Shown piece after piece: positions 30,019-39,657 of a DNA stretch of 64,000 bases; positions within the stretch are counted from its first letter, which is position 1, and each line of letters opens with the position of its first letter. The stretch is from Celerinatantimonas diazotrophica (GTDB taxonomy: Bacteria; Pseudomonadota; Gammaproteobacteria; Enterobacterales; Celerinatantimonadaceae). Made by a program: the position numbers and the translations under genes. The notes beneath the pieces are model-generated. The model saw only the letters and a program-made list of their open reading frames with translations. It was not told the origin of the DNA and did not search any database. Where the stretch lies: the NCBI RefSeq assembly GCF_004339545.1, contig NZ_SMGD01000012.1, positions 496,001 through 560,000 on the forward strand. Direction: 5' to 3'.

Positions 30019-31029
30019 ATGAGAGAGTTTATCCAAGGTTTACCCAAAGTAGAGCTGCATTTGCATATCGAAGGAACATTAGAACCTGAATTAATGTTTG
30101 AGTTGGCGCAGCGTAATCAGGTTAAAATTCCATTTAGCAGTCCAGAACAAGTGCGTTCAGCTTACCAATTTAGCAACTTACAGTCATTTTTAGATATTTA
30201 TTATCAAGGGGCTAATGTCCTGTTATACCAGCAAGACTTTTTCGATTTAACTTGGCATTACCTATTGCAGTGCCATAGAGAAAACGTCCGGCATTGCGAA
30301 ATATTTTTTGATCCCCAAACCCATACCCAGCGGGGGATTGCATTTGAAACCGTTATCAATGGCATTATTCAAGCGCTGGAAAAGGGGCGTCAGGAGTTAG
30401 GAATTACCAGTCATCTGATTTTGTGTTTTTTGCGTCACTTAGATGAACATAGTGCACTCCAAACCTTGGATCAGGCACTGGCGTATCGTGAGTTGATTAT
30501 TGGTGTCGGCCTTGATTCCTCCGAGCAAGGCAATCCTCCACAGAAGTTTGCTCGAGTCTTTGCCAAAGCCGAACGGCTTGGTTTTAAAAGAGTAGCTCAT
30601 GCTGGTGAAGAAGGCCCTGCTCAGAATATTCGCACGGCTATTGAATCACTCCATGTTAATCGCGTGGATCATGGGGTGCGCTGTGTTGAAGACTCCGCTT
30701 TGGTGGCGCAACTCATCGAGTCACAAATGCCATTGACGGTTTGCCCTCTGTCTAATATTAAGCTCAAAGTTTTCTCGAATATGCGTGAACATAATATCGT
30801 TGAGCTGCTTGATAAAGGCATGTGTGTCACCATAAATTCAGATGATCCCGCTTATTTTGGTGGTTACATGAATCAGAATTTTCATGCTATTGCTGATGTA
30901 TTTGCGCTAACGCATCAACAGTTAGCGAAATTCAGTATCAATGCTATTAACGCCAGCTTCATTCATGAAGATGACAAACAAAAGCTCCGTCAGGAAGTGT
31001 TTGATTATATGCAATCATACATAGGTTAA
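30019..31029 (+). CDS. add: Adenosine deaminase
   Basis: Converts adenosine to inosine in purine salvage, 336 residues. Zinc and catalytic motifs are KVELHLHIEGTLEPE, VAHAGEEGP, NRVDHGVRCVED and TINSDDPAYFGG. I chose ATG 30019 (MREFIQG) because GGAG lies five bases before it. Expression is probably induced by adenine through the upstream riboswitch. A terminator follows at 31051. Confidence 0.95.
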   Translation: MREFIQGLPKVELHLHIEGTLEPELMFELAQRNQVKIPFSSPEQVRSAYQFSNLQSFLDIYYQGANVLLYQQDFFDLTWHYLLQCHRENVRHCEIFFDPQTHTQRGIAFETVINGIIQALEKGRQELGITSHLILCFLRHLDEHSALQTLDQALAYRELIIGVGLDSSEQGNPPQKFARVFAKAERLGFKRVAHAGEEGPAQNIRTAIESLHVNRVDHGVRCVEDSALVAQLIESQMPLTVCPLSNIKLKVFSNMREHNIVELLDKGMCVTINSDDPAYFGGYMNQNFHAIADVFALTHQQLAKFSINAINASFIHEDDKQKLRQEVFDYMQSYIG

Positions 31030-31050
31030 AGGAGCATCGCTCTGATTTGG

Positions 31051-31080
31051 AATCCTCGGGTCACGGGGATTTTTAATTTT
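31051..31080 (+). terminator. Terminator after add
   Basis: Stem AATCCTCG / CGGGGATT (one T-G pair), five-base loop, then TTTTTAATTTTT. Confidence 0.8.
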
Positions 31081-31084
31081 TATC

Positions 31085-31539
31085 GGACCGAATGAAGTGA
31101 GCGTCATTCAGAATACGCCATGTTTGGCTTCCGAATTGCTGGGTAGAAGTCTTGCTATCCTCTGGCATGTTGCCCTTAGAACAAGCGACTTTTTATGTAA
31201 CCTAACATATCAATTTGATCCGGATCAGTTAAGACGTGAACTTTTCATCGAAGCTCGCGACAACATGTATTTTATATGTCATGTTGCAATAGAGCGTTGC
31301 GTTAACTCGGTGTTAATGATCGTAACTTTTGTTGATGTAATAGAGTAGTAAGGTTGTAAATTAAATACAGCAAGAGAGTTTAAAATCATTCCCCCCTGAT
31401 GAGCTGCTGCGCTCGATAGCCTTTGTAGGATGTGATGCCGTGATTTTTACACACGGGATGCAGTTCTATTTAGGTTTTAAAGTAACAAAAAATCACTATA
31501 CCGATAATAAATAATATTCATATTATAAAAAGTGCTGAA
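31085..31539. other. Intergenic region upstream of aegA
   Basis: About 455 bases. An 83-codon GTG-initiated frame lies within (31097-31348), but its composition is unconvincing and I do not call it. The last 60 bases are AT-rich and probably hold the aegA promoter. Confidence 0.4.
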
Positions 31540-33498
31540 ATGAACCGTTTTATTCTTACAAACTCACAACAATGCATTGGGTGCTATGCCTGTGAAGTTG
31601 CCTGTGTCATGGCCCATAATGATAACCAACATGCCCTAACCGACGCGCTTTTTCAGCCGCGGATCCACGTATTTAGAAGTAACGATAAAAATAGTGCCGC
31701 AACTTGCCGACATTGCGAACAAGCTCCATGTATGGCCAGTTGTCCGAATGGTGCCATTACCCAAGTCAATGGTAGTATCCAGATTGATCAACGTCTCTGT
31801 ATTGGTTGTAAAACCTGTGAAGTAAACTGCCCATTTGGTGCCATCGAGGTTGTGGTAACAGCGCTTGGCGATGGCAAAGTCAGTGCTCAGGCCATTAAAT
31901 GTGATCTCTGCATCGAGCGAGAGAATGGACCCGCGTGCGTTGAAAATTGCCCTACGGATGCTTTAAGCGTTGTCAGTGATGAGTCGTTAGCTGAAATCGT
32001 GTCACAACGGCGTCATCTTTCGGCCATTCGCAGTGCTGAACCTTGGTATCGCACTGCGCCGGCTTACTCGGACGTTTCCCCTCTTAAAGCGGCGCGTAAG
32101 GGCAATACTCAGGCGCGCCGAGAACCTAAAAAAATTGATGATCAGTTACGTAAAACCACATTCACCGAATTGTATCAGACCTTTGATAAGGCGCAGGCAG
32201 ATGAGCAGAGCGAGCGCTGCTTAAAATGCGGTGAAAACAGTATCTGCCAATGGCGCTGCCCGTTGCATAACCATATACCGCAATGGATTGAATTGCTCAA
32301 GCAAGGCCGAGTGGTGGAAGCCGCTGAACTGTCTCATCAAACCAACTGTATGCCTGAAATTACGGGCCGAATTTGTCCGCAGGATCGGTTGTGTGAGAGC
32401 AATTGCACATTAAAAGATGAGTCCGGTGCGGTGACCGTTGGTAATATTGAACGCTATATCACTGAGACTGCCTTTGCCAATGGCTGGCGGCCGCAGATAA
32501 CGCCAGTGCATGATACGGGCTACCGGGTCGCAATTGTTGGCGCGGGGCCAGCAGGCCTTGCATGTGCCGATGTGTTAGTGCGCCAGGGCGTTCAAGTCCG
32601 AGTCTTTGATCGCAACCCTGAAATTGGTGGTTTGCTCACGTTTGGGATCCCGGCATTTAAATTGGACAAATCATTACTGGTACGTCGGCGTGAAATATTT
32701 ATGCAGATGGGCATTGAGTTTCAATTAAATTGTGAGATTGGTAAGGATCTTCAATTTAAAGAACTGATTGACCAATATGATGCAGTTTTTGTTGGGGTTG
32801 GAACCTATCAGCCGATGGCCGTAGGGCTTGAGCATGATGATGCTCCGGGGGTTTATGAGGCGTTAGATTTTTTAATGGCGAATACTCGCAAAGTGATGGG
32901 GTTAAGTGAGTCCCCAAGCCAGCCATATATTGATCTGGCTAATCAACAGGTGGTCGTTCTGGGCGGTGGCGATACGGCGATGGACTGTGTTCGTACTGCT
33001 TTGCGCCAAGATGCGGCCAACGTGATTTGTGCCTATCGGCGTGATGAAACGAATATGCCGGGATCGCATAAAGAGGTTAAAAATGCGAAAGAGGAAGGCG
33101 CTCATTTTGAGTTCAATGTGCAACCCGTAAGTCTTGAGTTAAATGAGAACGGCCATATTTGCGGTATAAAAATGTTACGGACCCAATTGGGTGAGCCCGA
33201 TGAAGACGGGCGCCGCCGGCCACAACCCATTGTCGGATCTGAGTTTGTGATGCGTGCCGATGCCGTGGTGATCGCATTTGGTTTTCTACCGCACTCGGTG
33301 CCATGGCTTGAACGAGCCAATGTGCAGCTCGATAACAAAGGGCGCATTATGGCCAATGTGCAGAGTAACTATCCGTATCAAACGAGTAACCCGAAAATTT
33401 TTGCCGGGGGGGATGCTGTCAGAGGCGCAGATTTGGTTGTAACGGCGATGGCCGAAGGACGCCATGCCGCCCAAGGGATTATCGAGTATTTAGGTTAG
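31540..33498 (+). CDS. aegA: AegA-like ferredoxin / glutamate-synthase-small-subunit fusion oxidoreductase
   Basis: Cytosolic flavo-iron-sulfur protein of 652 residues, collinear with E. coli AegA (about 659). The N-terminus is a four-cluster ferredoxin: CIGCYACEVAC, CRHCEQAPCMASCP, CIGCKTCEVNCP and CDLCIERENGPACVENCP. From about residue 225 it matches the GltD-type domain: CLKCG...CQWRCPLHNHIP, a first dinucleotide site AIVGAGPAGLACAD, and a second, VVLGGGDTAMDC. E. coli AegA is implicated in formate-dependent urate catabolism under low oxygen. No partner gene is adjacent here. Confidence 0.93.
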   Translation: MNRFILTNSQQCIGCYACEVACVMAHNDNQHALTDALFQPRIHVFRSNDKNSAATCRHCEQAPCMASCPNGAITQVNGSIQIDQRLCIGCKTCEVNCPFGAIEVVVTALGDGKVSAQAIKCDLCIERENGPACVENCPTDALSVVSDESLAEIVSQRRHLSAIRSAEPWYRTAPAYSDVSPLKAARKGNTQARREPKKIDDQLRKTTFTELYQTFDKAQADEQSERCLKCGENSICQWRCPLHNHIPQWIELLKQGRVVEAAELSHQTNCMPEITGRICPQDRLCESNCTLKDESGAVTVGNIERYITETAFANGWRPQITPVHDTGYRVAIVGAGPAGLACADVLVRQGVQVRVFDRNPEIGGLLTFGIPAFKLDKSLLVRRREIFMQMGIEFQLNCEIGKDLQFKELIDQYDAVFVGVGTYQPMAVGLEHDDAPGVYEALDFLMANTRKVMGLSESPSQPYIDLANQQVVVLGGGDTAMDCVRTALRQDAANVICAYRRDETNMPGSHKEVKNAKEEGAHFEFNVQPVSLELNENGHICGIKMLRTQLGEPDEDGRRRPQPIVGSEFVMRADAVVIAFGFLPHSVPWLERANVQLDNKGRIMANVQSNYPYQTSNPKIFAGGDAVRGADLVVTAMAEGRHAAQGIIEYLG

Positions 33499-33683
33499 AG
33501 CCGATAGTGGCTAGTGCCCTCGTCACTTGTAAAAAGTACCAGGGTCATGATGATCGATTGCCGTATTGGAACATGATAGCCTGAACGGAGCGTGGTACTG
33601 ATGATTGATTGGTTATCAGGCTAAGGGGATGAATCAAGTAGGTTTTGGCATCAATAGAAAAACATTAGGGCTAAAAATCTATA

Positions 33684-33713
33684 CAAGCTCCACTTTTTGG
33701 GGAGTGGAGCTTG
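33684..33713 (+). terminator. Hairpin downstream of aegA
   Basis: Perfect 11-bp stem CAAGCTCCACT / AGTGGAGCTTG with an eight-base loop. No T run follows, so it may protect mRNA ends rather than terminate transcription by itself. Confidence 0.5.
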
Positions 33714-33764
33714 CAACTTAACACATAGACCAACATGTGCTGAGAGGTGGGTTAGTACTGAAAA

Positions 33765-33848
33765 CTATTTGGAAACTTTAGCGCCACTTTTTTTAGGTTC
33801 AGATTGTTTTGCTGGAGCCGCTTTTTTAGCACTTTTATTTTTAGCCAT
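33765..33848 (-). CDS. Small lysine/alanine-rich basic protein (27 aa)
   Basis: A 28-codon frame, ATG to TAG. The peptide begins MAKNKSAKKAAPAK and ends SGAKVSK: nine lysines and no acidic residue apart from one Glu. GAGGT lies nine bases before the ATG, on the coding strand. The composition is that of a nucleic-acid-binding or ribosome-associated microprotein, but no function can be named. It stands alone between aegA and the AEC transporter gene. Confidence 0.6.
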   Translation of the reverse strand: MAKNKSAKKAAPAKQSEPKKSGAKVSK

Positions 33849-34112
33849 GAGATAATACCTCTGATTGACAATAAATATTTAACCCTTTGTTTTATATACA
33901 AAATATGTCTGTATATAAAATATATATTAATCCTGTTTTTTTTAAATGGAATCAGTTTAAATAGTTTATTTTGCTCTAACAAAATGGTTATTAGCTGGTT
34001 TTGAAATTAGTGATAAATACAATCAGTTAAGATCCATATTGGGGGAGAGCACATAGCAACAAAAAAGCTCAGATGTTATCCAGTCTTGGACGCGTTCTTT
34101 AAAGCCGAAGGG
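33849..34112. other. AT-rich intergenic region
   Basis: Holds the probable promoter of the 27-residue protein gene. No other feature is recognised. Confidence 0.35.
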
Positions 34113-35000
34113 CTAACCGGCAATAAAATAAATTTTGATGATGACAAGTGCAATTAAAGCGGTGGGAAGTGTTAAAAAGGTCAGCCCGGCAACATCGTTG
34201 ACAGGGCCATTGTAGCGGACACTGAAAATATAGTTCAGTACGGCAACGGGCATAGAACAGGCAATCATGAGATTTGCCATATGTAGCGCTGATAAGTGTA
34301 GCAACGTCCCTGCACACCAAGCCATCAATAACCCAATCGCTGGACGATATATCGATAGGACTGCCAAGCGTCCCCAGTGGGCTTCGTGTACTTTCATATG
34401 CGCCAGTGAACGGCCCAGCATCAGCAACATAATTGGTACGGTAATGGCGCCGAGTAGATCAAAGGCTTGAAGAACAAAGTGCGGAATCGGCACGTGAAAC
34501 CCTGATAACAGCCCGCCAGTGACCAATGCAATGACTGGTGGATTAGCTAATAACCGTTTGGGCGAATAGGTCCCGGACATACAACCAATCCCCAGGGTAA
34601 AATGGCTAATCTCAATAATCGAAGAGATAATGACCGCTCCAGCGAGCCCCTGATCGCCAAGCAATGACATTGCAATTGGGATCCCCAGGTTCCCCGTATT
34701 TGGATTAACCAAAACAGGTAAAAAGTAGCGGATTCTAACGCCGACCAGTTTGATCACAACAAATGAGACAATGACCATCCCTGCTAACGCGAATAGGCTG
34801 GCAGCGACTAGTTTCCCCATGCCCAGAAAATCAACGTGGCCGGCGAGCATTGAATGCAAAAGTAGACACGGCATCCCGACGTTGACAATCAATCGGGGGA
34901 GATTGGGGTCATCTAGGTAAGCTGTTTTAACACTTAGCCAAGCGCCGAGAGAGGCGACAATTAACACCGGCATAATGGCCGCGATGAAAGTGATAAACAT
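34113..35000 (-). CDS. AEC-family transporter
   Basis: Auxin-efflux-carrier-type membrane protein of 295 residues with about nine to ten hydrophobic helices. Typical phrases are NVGMPCLLLHSML, VNPNTGNLGIPIAMSLLGDQG and AITVPIMLLMLGRSLAHM. Relatives export or exchange malate and other carboxylates; the substrate is not predictable here. It stands alone. Confidence 0.85.
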   Translation of the reverse strand: MFITFIAAIMPVLIVASLGAWLSVKTAYLDDPNLPRLIVNVGMPCLLLHSMLAGHVDFLGMGKLVAASLFALAGMVIVSFVVIKLVGVRIRYFLPVLVNPNTGNLGIPIAMSLLGDQGLAGAVIISSIIEISHFTLGIGCMSGTYSPKRLLANPPVIALVTGGLLSGFHVPIPHFVLQAFDLLGAITVPIMLLMLGRSLAHMKVHEAHWGRLAVLSIYRPAIGLLMAWCAGTLLHLSALHMANLMIACSMPVAVLNYIFSVRYNGPVNDVAGLTFLTLPTALIALVIIKIYFIAG

Positions 35001-35653
35001 GAGGCTCCCTTTCCCCTGATAAATAGCTGAACAGCCGGTTTTGCAGAACGCAGCTCTGGAGGAGCCTAAATATATCAGAGATCACTGCCTGTGCCAGCAT
35101 TTATCTGTCTAAAAATAACAGAGTGGAATAGCTAACTGACTATTTTTAGTGATGTTTTATCTCCAGGATAGCTAAAAAGGAGTACATCGATAATTATATT
35201 AAACTTAATATTTGCTTAAATTAATTACTTTCATTGTTATTTAATGTTAATCGCTGCAGAGTTACAAAAAGCTTATTATCCAAAGCTAGATATTTGATCT
35301 ATTTAAAGTAAGTAAAGCAAAGACACTTACTTTGCCTGCATAAGTATTTTCCATATCCCCAAGAGCTCGTCACTCCATGCCTATTCGAGATATTGTGGTC
35401 GATGCAGATGGACAGTTAAGGTTAGTTGACTTCGTTATGTAAATGGCGTTGGCGGCCCGCCCAGCAGATTGCGAAAAATAGTGATCCGTTACCATTTATA
35501 TCGACCCATGAGCCGATATCCGCCACGGATGCTGAACCATCGAAAATTTTACTCGCTACGATGGGGATGAAAATGAGATGTTTTGTTATCGTTATCTGTT
35601 CACTCTCGAGATGAATTACCATCATGGCTTAAGAGCGTCGCGTCAGCATAAAA
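35001..35653. other. Intergenic region with no supported gene
   Basis: About 650 bases. Near 35376 a 21-codon frame (MPIRDIVVDADGQLRLVDFVM) looks like a scrap of a beta-propeller dehydrogenase, but this is too short to call. A 67-codon frame on the other strand (35422-35625) has no recognisable features. The segment 35109-35147 contains a 9-bp inverted repeat, CTAAAAATA / TATTTTTAG. Confidence 0.4.
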
Positions 35654-36055
35654 TTAATGGTGGGTCATGCTCCAGCCACTTTGCTGGTAAATTTTGGCAA
35701 AATCGTAATATGAGTGCGCATCATTAATTTGCTGTTCTAACCAGTGCTTATCAAGTTCAGTGGTGTCATCGCAATGGACACTCTGGCTTAGAATCTCTTG
35801 AAATGCTTTGGTTGCGTCAGCTGACACTGGGGTAAATTGAACGTCAACTTTACGATAACGATTGAGCAGCCACCACCAAATGGCCGCAACCGGATTTAAT
35901 TTCGGTAATACTGGTCGTACAACAAGCAACTTGTTGTCCTGACTCAGCGCATAAATAGGAATAGACTGATATTTGTGGCAGGTTTGATAATTCCAAGTCG
36001 ACGGAATCGCTTTTGACCAATCCTCTCGCCAACCATCTTTGGCACAGATAAGCAT
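35654..36055 (-). CDS. Protein of unknown function (133 aa)
   Basis: Basic-aromatic soluble protein that I do not recognise. A strong ribosome-binding site (GAGGAGG) five bases before the ATG supports it being expressed. The hydrophobic segment LNPVAAIWWWLLNRY near 53-67 could be an amphipathic helix. No catalytic motif is visible. It is transcribed in the same direction as the AEC gene, but 650 bases separate them. Confidence 0.6.
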   Translation of the reverse strand: MLICAKDGWREDWSKAIPSTWNYQTCHKYQSIPIYALSQDNKLLVVRPVLPKLNPVAAIWWWLLNRYRKVDVQFTPVSADATKAFQEILSQSVHCDDTTELDKHWLEQQINDAHSYYDFAKIYQQSGWSMTHH

Positions 36056-36223
36056 AGTGCCTCCTCGCTATTTTAAGCGGCTCTGCCGATGATTCATTAG
36101 CAGAGTTATCACACAAAAGGTTGCTGTGCTATTGCAGGTATAGACAAATATCAGCATGACTGCAAATGTGATAGATGATTTTTAGAGCGGGCGCGTCTTT
36201 TTTTTTAAGATTAAATGAAAAGA

Positions 36224-36673
36224 CTACGTCTTGTTATGCGTGAGCCAGCGATCCAGTTCGTTGGCAAATTGAGCTCTGTCGCGTTGTGACAGCGGGGCTG
36301 GCCCACCTGTTTGAATTCCGCTTGCTCTGAGCGTATCCATAAAATCGCGCATATTTAATCGAGAACGAACATTAGCCTCGGTGAGCCGTTCGCCACGCAT
36401 GTTAAGCACAATTGCTCCTTTTTCAATGGCCTCTGCAGATAGTGGAATGTCATTGCTCACCACTAAATCGCCAGCCTGAGTTCGCTCGACAATTTCATGA
36501 TCTGCCACATCAAACCCGGCACTGACCTGAATACTTTTAATATAAGCAGAACTAGGCGTTTTAATCCCGCGGTTAGCCACGAACGTCACCATGGTTTGGG
36601 TCCGGTTCGCAGCGCGACATAAAATTTCTTTAAGAACAACCGGACAGGCGTCGGCGTCGACCCAAATAGGCAT
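36224..36673 (-). CDS. yaiI: UPF0178 family protein YaiI
   Basis: PIN-like-fold protein of 149 residues, family UPF0178 (DUF188). It opens with [16 protein letters not shown], contains [16 protein letters not shown], and ends with [22 protein letters not shown]. The acidic clusters suggest a metal-binding nuclease fold, but no activity is established. Confidence 0.92.
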   Translation of the reverse strand: MPIWVDADACPVVLKEILCRAANRTQTMVTFVANRGIKTPSSAYIKSIQVSAGFDVADHEIVERTQAGDLVVSNDIPLSAEAIEKGAIVLNMRGERLTEANVRSRLNMRDFMDTLRASGIQTGGPAPLSQRDRAQFANELDRWLTHNKT

Positions 36674-36927
36674 AACAAACTCACATGTTCAGAGATGAAA
36701 AACTAATTTAAGCATAATTGGATGCAAAAGTCGTGTTGTGGATGCAGCGTTCAGCGGTGATATTGAACCCGTGTCACTGACAGTGGCATCGTCGTTGCAA
36801 GATGAAAGAACGCAACTGATAGGACCAATAATTATTCTTTTTATTCAATGAGATATAAACAAAATCTAACATTATGGCGGGTGAGAGCAAAGTGAATGAG
36901 ATAGCGGCATTAAATGGTTTATGTTGT

Positions 36928-37665
36928 TCAGTGAGTATTATCTTGTAGATATTCAGTGGGTGTACAGCCAATGGTCCGCTTAAACATCGCACAGAAGCTA
37001 CTGGCTGATTGATAGCCACAACTAAATGCAACCTCTTGCAGAGTTTTGCCACTTGTGAGCATAGATATACTTTGGCTAATTTTTAACTGTTGATACCATT
37101 GGCCAAAGGTCATGCCAGTTTGCTTTTTGAAGTACCGTATAAATGAACTTCGGCCCATATGTAACACTTCAGAAGCTTGCACAATACTCATTCTTTGTTC
37201 TGGATTTTGAATAAGTTGTTGGCACAACGAATAGAGTTTAGGATCTTCAGGAATACTTGAATTTATAGAAATTGATTTTGCATATATTATTTCATCTAAT
37301 AATAGTTGCTCGGCGTGTTCAAAATAGTCCGTTGTGACAAAAGAATCTTCACAAAATTTAATAATAAGCTGTTTGAATAAATGAGAGACGCATAAAACGC
37401 TCGGTTGTTTTTGCAATGAGCGTTGCATATGAGGCTGTGGATTAATGAGGAGTGAGCGAAAGATCGCTCTTGAGGTCGAATAAGTCTTGTGAATATGCTC
37501 TGATGGGATCCACACTGCTCGGTTTTGCGGGGCAATAAAGTACTTGCCAAGACATTCAACCGTCACTGAACCATGAATCGCATAAATTAATTGATGCCAA
37601 GAATGGCTATGGAAACCATGATGGAAATCGACTGTGTCTTTCATAATTCCTTCAATATGATCCAT
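36928..37665 (-). CDS. AraC-family transcriptional regulator
   Basis: A 245-residue regulator. The N-terminal cupin-like part has HGFHSHSWHQLIYAIHGSVTVE and PQNRAVWIPSEHIH, a ligand-sensing fold. The C-terminal HTH domain has two helices: VQASEVLHMGRSSFIRYFKKQTGMTF and LQEVAFSCGYQSASSFCAMFKRTIGCTPTEY. It diverges from the TSUP transporter gene 104 bases away, which it probably controls. Confidence 0.87.
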   Translation of the reverse strand: MDHIEGIMKDTVDFHHGFHSHSWHQLIYAIHGSVTVECLGKYFIAPQNRAVWIPSEHIHKTYSTSRAIFRSLLINPQPHMQRSLQKQPSVLCVSHLFKQLIIKFCEDSFVTTDYFEHAEQLLLDEIIYAKSISINSSIPEDPKLYSLCQQLIQNPEQRMSIVQASEVLHMGRSSFIRYFKKQTGMTFGQWYQQLKISQSISMLTSGKTLQEVAFSCGYQSASSFCAMFKRTIGCTPTEYLQDNTH

Positions 37666-37768
37666 AGCATGAGCCTTACAATGAAACTATCTAGATATAA
37701 ACTGGAACTTTCTCAATATACAGGGCCATGCCAACTGTGTAAATATAGTAGAAAAATGACCTAATTAT

Positions 37769-38554
37769 ATGATGAGTATTATTTTATTTGTATTTTCTGG
37801 ATTCTGTTGTGGCATTCTGTCTCGACTGTATGGGTTAGGCGGCGGATTAGTTATTAATCCAACATTACTTTATATTCTTCCTCTCGTGGGGATCCCTAAT
37901 GATGATGTATATCAAATTACAATTTCGACGACACTCACAATCATGCTGGTTAACTCGGCTATTAATGGTCGTCAATCTTTAAAAAAAGAGAATGTACCAA
38001 ATGACGTAATTCTTCATCCGATACTCTATATACTTCTGGGATGCTTATTGGGTTGTATCTTTATAATTTATATTAATAAAAACATCGGAATGATCTTCTT
38101 CGTTATTTTTGTGACCATTATAAATCTATCTAACTATATGAAGTCTTCGAAATTTCCAAGAGTTAAATCACTAGCCATTAGAAGTGTTATCTGTGGGGTT
38201 ATTTCATCTTGGGTCGGTGGCGGTTCGAGCTTGATGATGTACTCATACCTGCAACGCGAGAAAAGTTTCTCATCACGGTTATCATCTATTATCTGCAATC
38301 GGTATAATGTGGTTATTGCTATTTTTTGTATATCCGTCTATCACCTTTTATCTGGAAATATTGTTATTCAACATGTTTTTTTTAATGTATATATTGATGC
38401 TGTTATTTATATCTTGATGGGGTCTATAATGGGGTCTTATTTTGCCACTTGGTTGGAAAGTAAGCCTTTTATGCTATATAAAAACACCTTTTACAAGCTC
38501 ATTCTGATGGTGATTAATATTGCTGTGATATATAAGTTGGCTACGTTATATTAA
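37769..38554 (+). CDS. TSUP (TauE/SafE) family transporter
   Basis: Membrane protein of 261 residues with about eight hydrophobic segments. The conserved glycine-rich loops of sulfite-exporter-type transporters appear twice: SRLYGLGGGLVINPTLL near 16-32 and SSWVGGGSSLMMY near 148. Such proteins move sulfite, sulfoacetate or other organosulfur anions. The coding region is more AT-rich than the neighbours. Two ATG codons at 37769 and 37772 compete as start. It diverges from an AraC-type regulator. Confidence 0.85.
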   Translation: MMSIILFVFSGFCCGILSRLYGLGGGLVINPTLLYILPLVGIPNDDVYQITISTTLTIMLVNSAINGRQSLKKENVPNDVILHPILYILLGCLLGCIFIIYINKNIGMIFFVIFVTIINLSNYMKSSKFPRVKSLAIRSVICGVISSWVGGGSSLMMYSYLQREKSFSSRLSSIICNRYNVVIAIFCISVYHLLSGNIVIQHVFFNVYIDAVIYILMGSIMGSYFATWLESKPFMLYKNTFYKLILMVINIAVIYKLATLY

Positions 38555-38837
38555 AAGTGGTTTAGTGAGCTATTATCAACATTAAATAAAAATAATATCC
38601 AGTGGCGAACATATTTAATTAGCGGGTAATAACTTATTGAATTGCCTTAACCATCCACATCTTTTTGCGAAACAAATAGAAAGAGCTAGATCTGTCTGAT
38701 GGACTAGCCTTTGAAGTTCTTCTTATTCTAGCTAATCAGTTCTTGTTTTAAATCACAGCAGCAGCGTTTAAAGAAGCTCGACCGCAGAGTGACTTATTTT
38801 TTCGTGCTAGATTTATTGTTCAACGCCGCATAGGCAG
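38555..38837. other. Intergenic region before the tandem repeats
   Basis: About 280 bases without a supported gene. It changes from AT-rich to GC-richer sequence where the repeat array begins. Confidence 0.35.
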
Positions 38838-39425
38838 CTTAGGCGACGCAGGACCGAAACGAAGTTTCGCAGCCTAAGGAGGTGAGGTCATGGATGACCG
38901 ATGTGAGTCCGCTCCAGGGAAGGATTGTTTGCTCGTACGCTTAAATAAACAGACTCCCGGCATCCGCTCCGCTACTGACCGGGCTACGTATGGAGTTTCG
39001 GCGACCTAACTTCGATATCTCATTGCAGCATCGCTTCGCAGCTGAAGAAGGTGAGGTTATGAAGACCTGTGTAAACTCCCACTAGGGAAGGTTTGCTTGC
39101 TCGTATGCTTAAATAAACAGACTCCCGGCATCCGCTTCGCTACTGACCGGGCTACGTATGGAGTTTCGGCGACCTAACTTCGATAATCGCATTGCAGCAT
39201 CGCTTCGCAGCCTAAGGAGGTGAGGTCATGAGACCTGCGTGAGCATGCTCCAAAGAAGGATTGTTCGCTCGTACGCTTAAATAAACAGACTCCCGGCATC
39301 CACTTCGCTACTGACTGGGCTACGTATGGAGTTTCGGCGACCTAACTTCGATATCGCATTGAAGCATCGCTTCGCAGTCTAAGGAAGTGAGGTCATGAGA
39401 CCTGCGTAAGCCTGCTCCATGGATG
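38838..39425. repeat. Tandem array of a 167-169-bp repeat
   Basis: Three full units and a fourth partial one. The marker CAGACTCCCGGCATCC recurs at 38950, 39118 and 39286 (168 bp apart), and TGAGGT at 38883, 39052, 39221 and 39388. Each unit has a potential hairpin, ACTCC-CGG to CCGGG-GGAGT, and a smaller dyad after the GAGGT box whose arms co-vary: GGTCAT/ATGACC in unit 1, AGGTC/GACCT in units 3 and 4. Base composition is richer in GC than the flanks. No ORF of useful length spans a unit. Function is unknown; it could encode structured RNA or be a satellite of a lost element. Confidence 0.8.
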
Positions 39426-39657
39426 AATATCTTGCTCGTCCGATATTATTTGCACGTTCACTCGCATAGTCAGCTTTGCAATTCCAGAGTCCGGTCAATC
39501 AGTGTATTGAAAATATGAGGTAAATGAACCATTAATATCTGTTGTGATCAAAAATGAGTCACCAACAAGATTGACATATATAAAAAACTTAATAATCTCT
39601 GTGACTATGTAAATCATGGGATATTCGCCGTTAAATCATCAGAAAGGTTAACTGTAT

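Noticed and set aside
31097-31348. 83-codon GTG-initiated ORF between add and aegA
   Set aside because: No good ribosome-binding site, no family features, and it lies directly after the add terminator; probably chance.
33541-33625. 8-bp inverted repeat TAGCCTGA / TCAGGCTA downstream of aegA
   Set aside because: The arms are far apart and short; no further support for a mobile element or terminator.
35422-35625. 67-codon ORF upstream of the AEC transporter gene
   Set aside because: No recognisable features and overlapping open frames on both strands of similar length.
38838-39425. CRISPR array
   Set aside because: The repeat unit is about 168 bp and tandem without unique spacers, and no cas genes are nearby.
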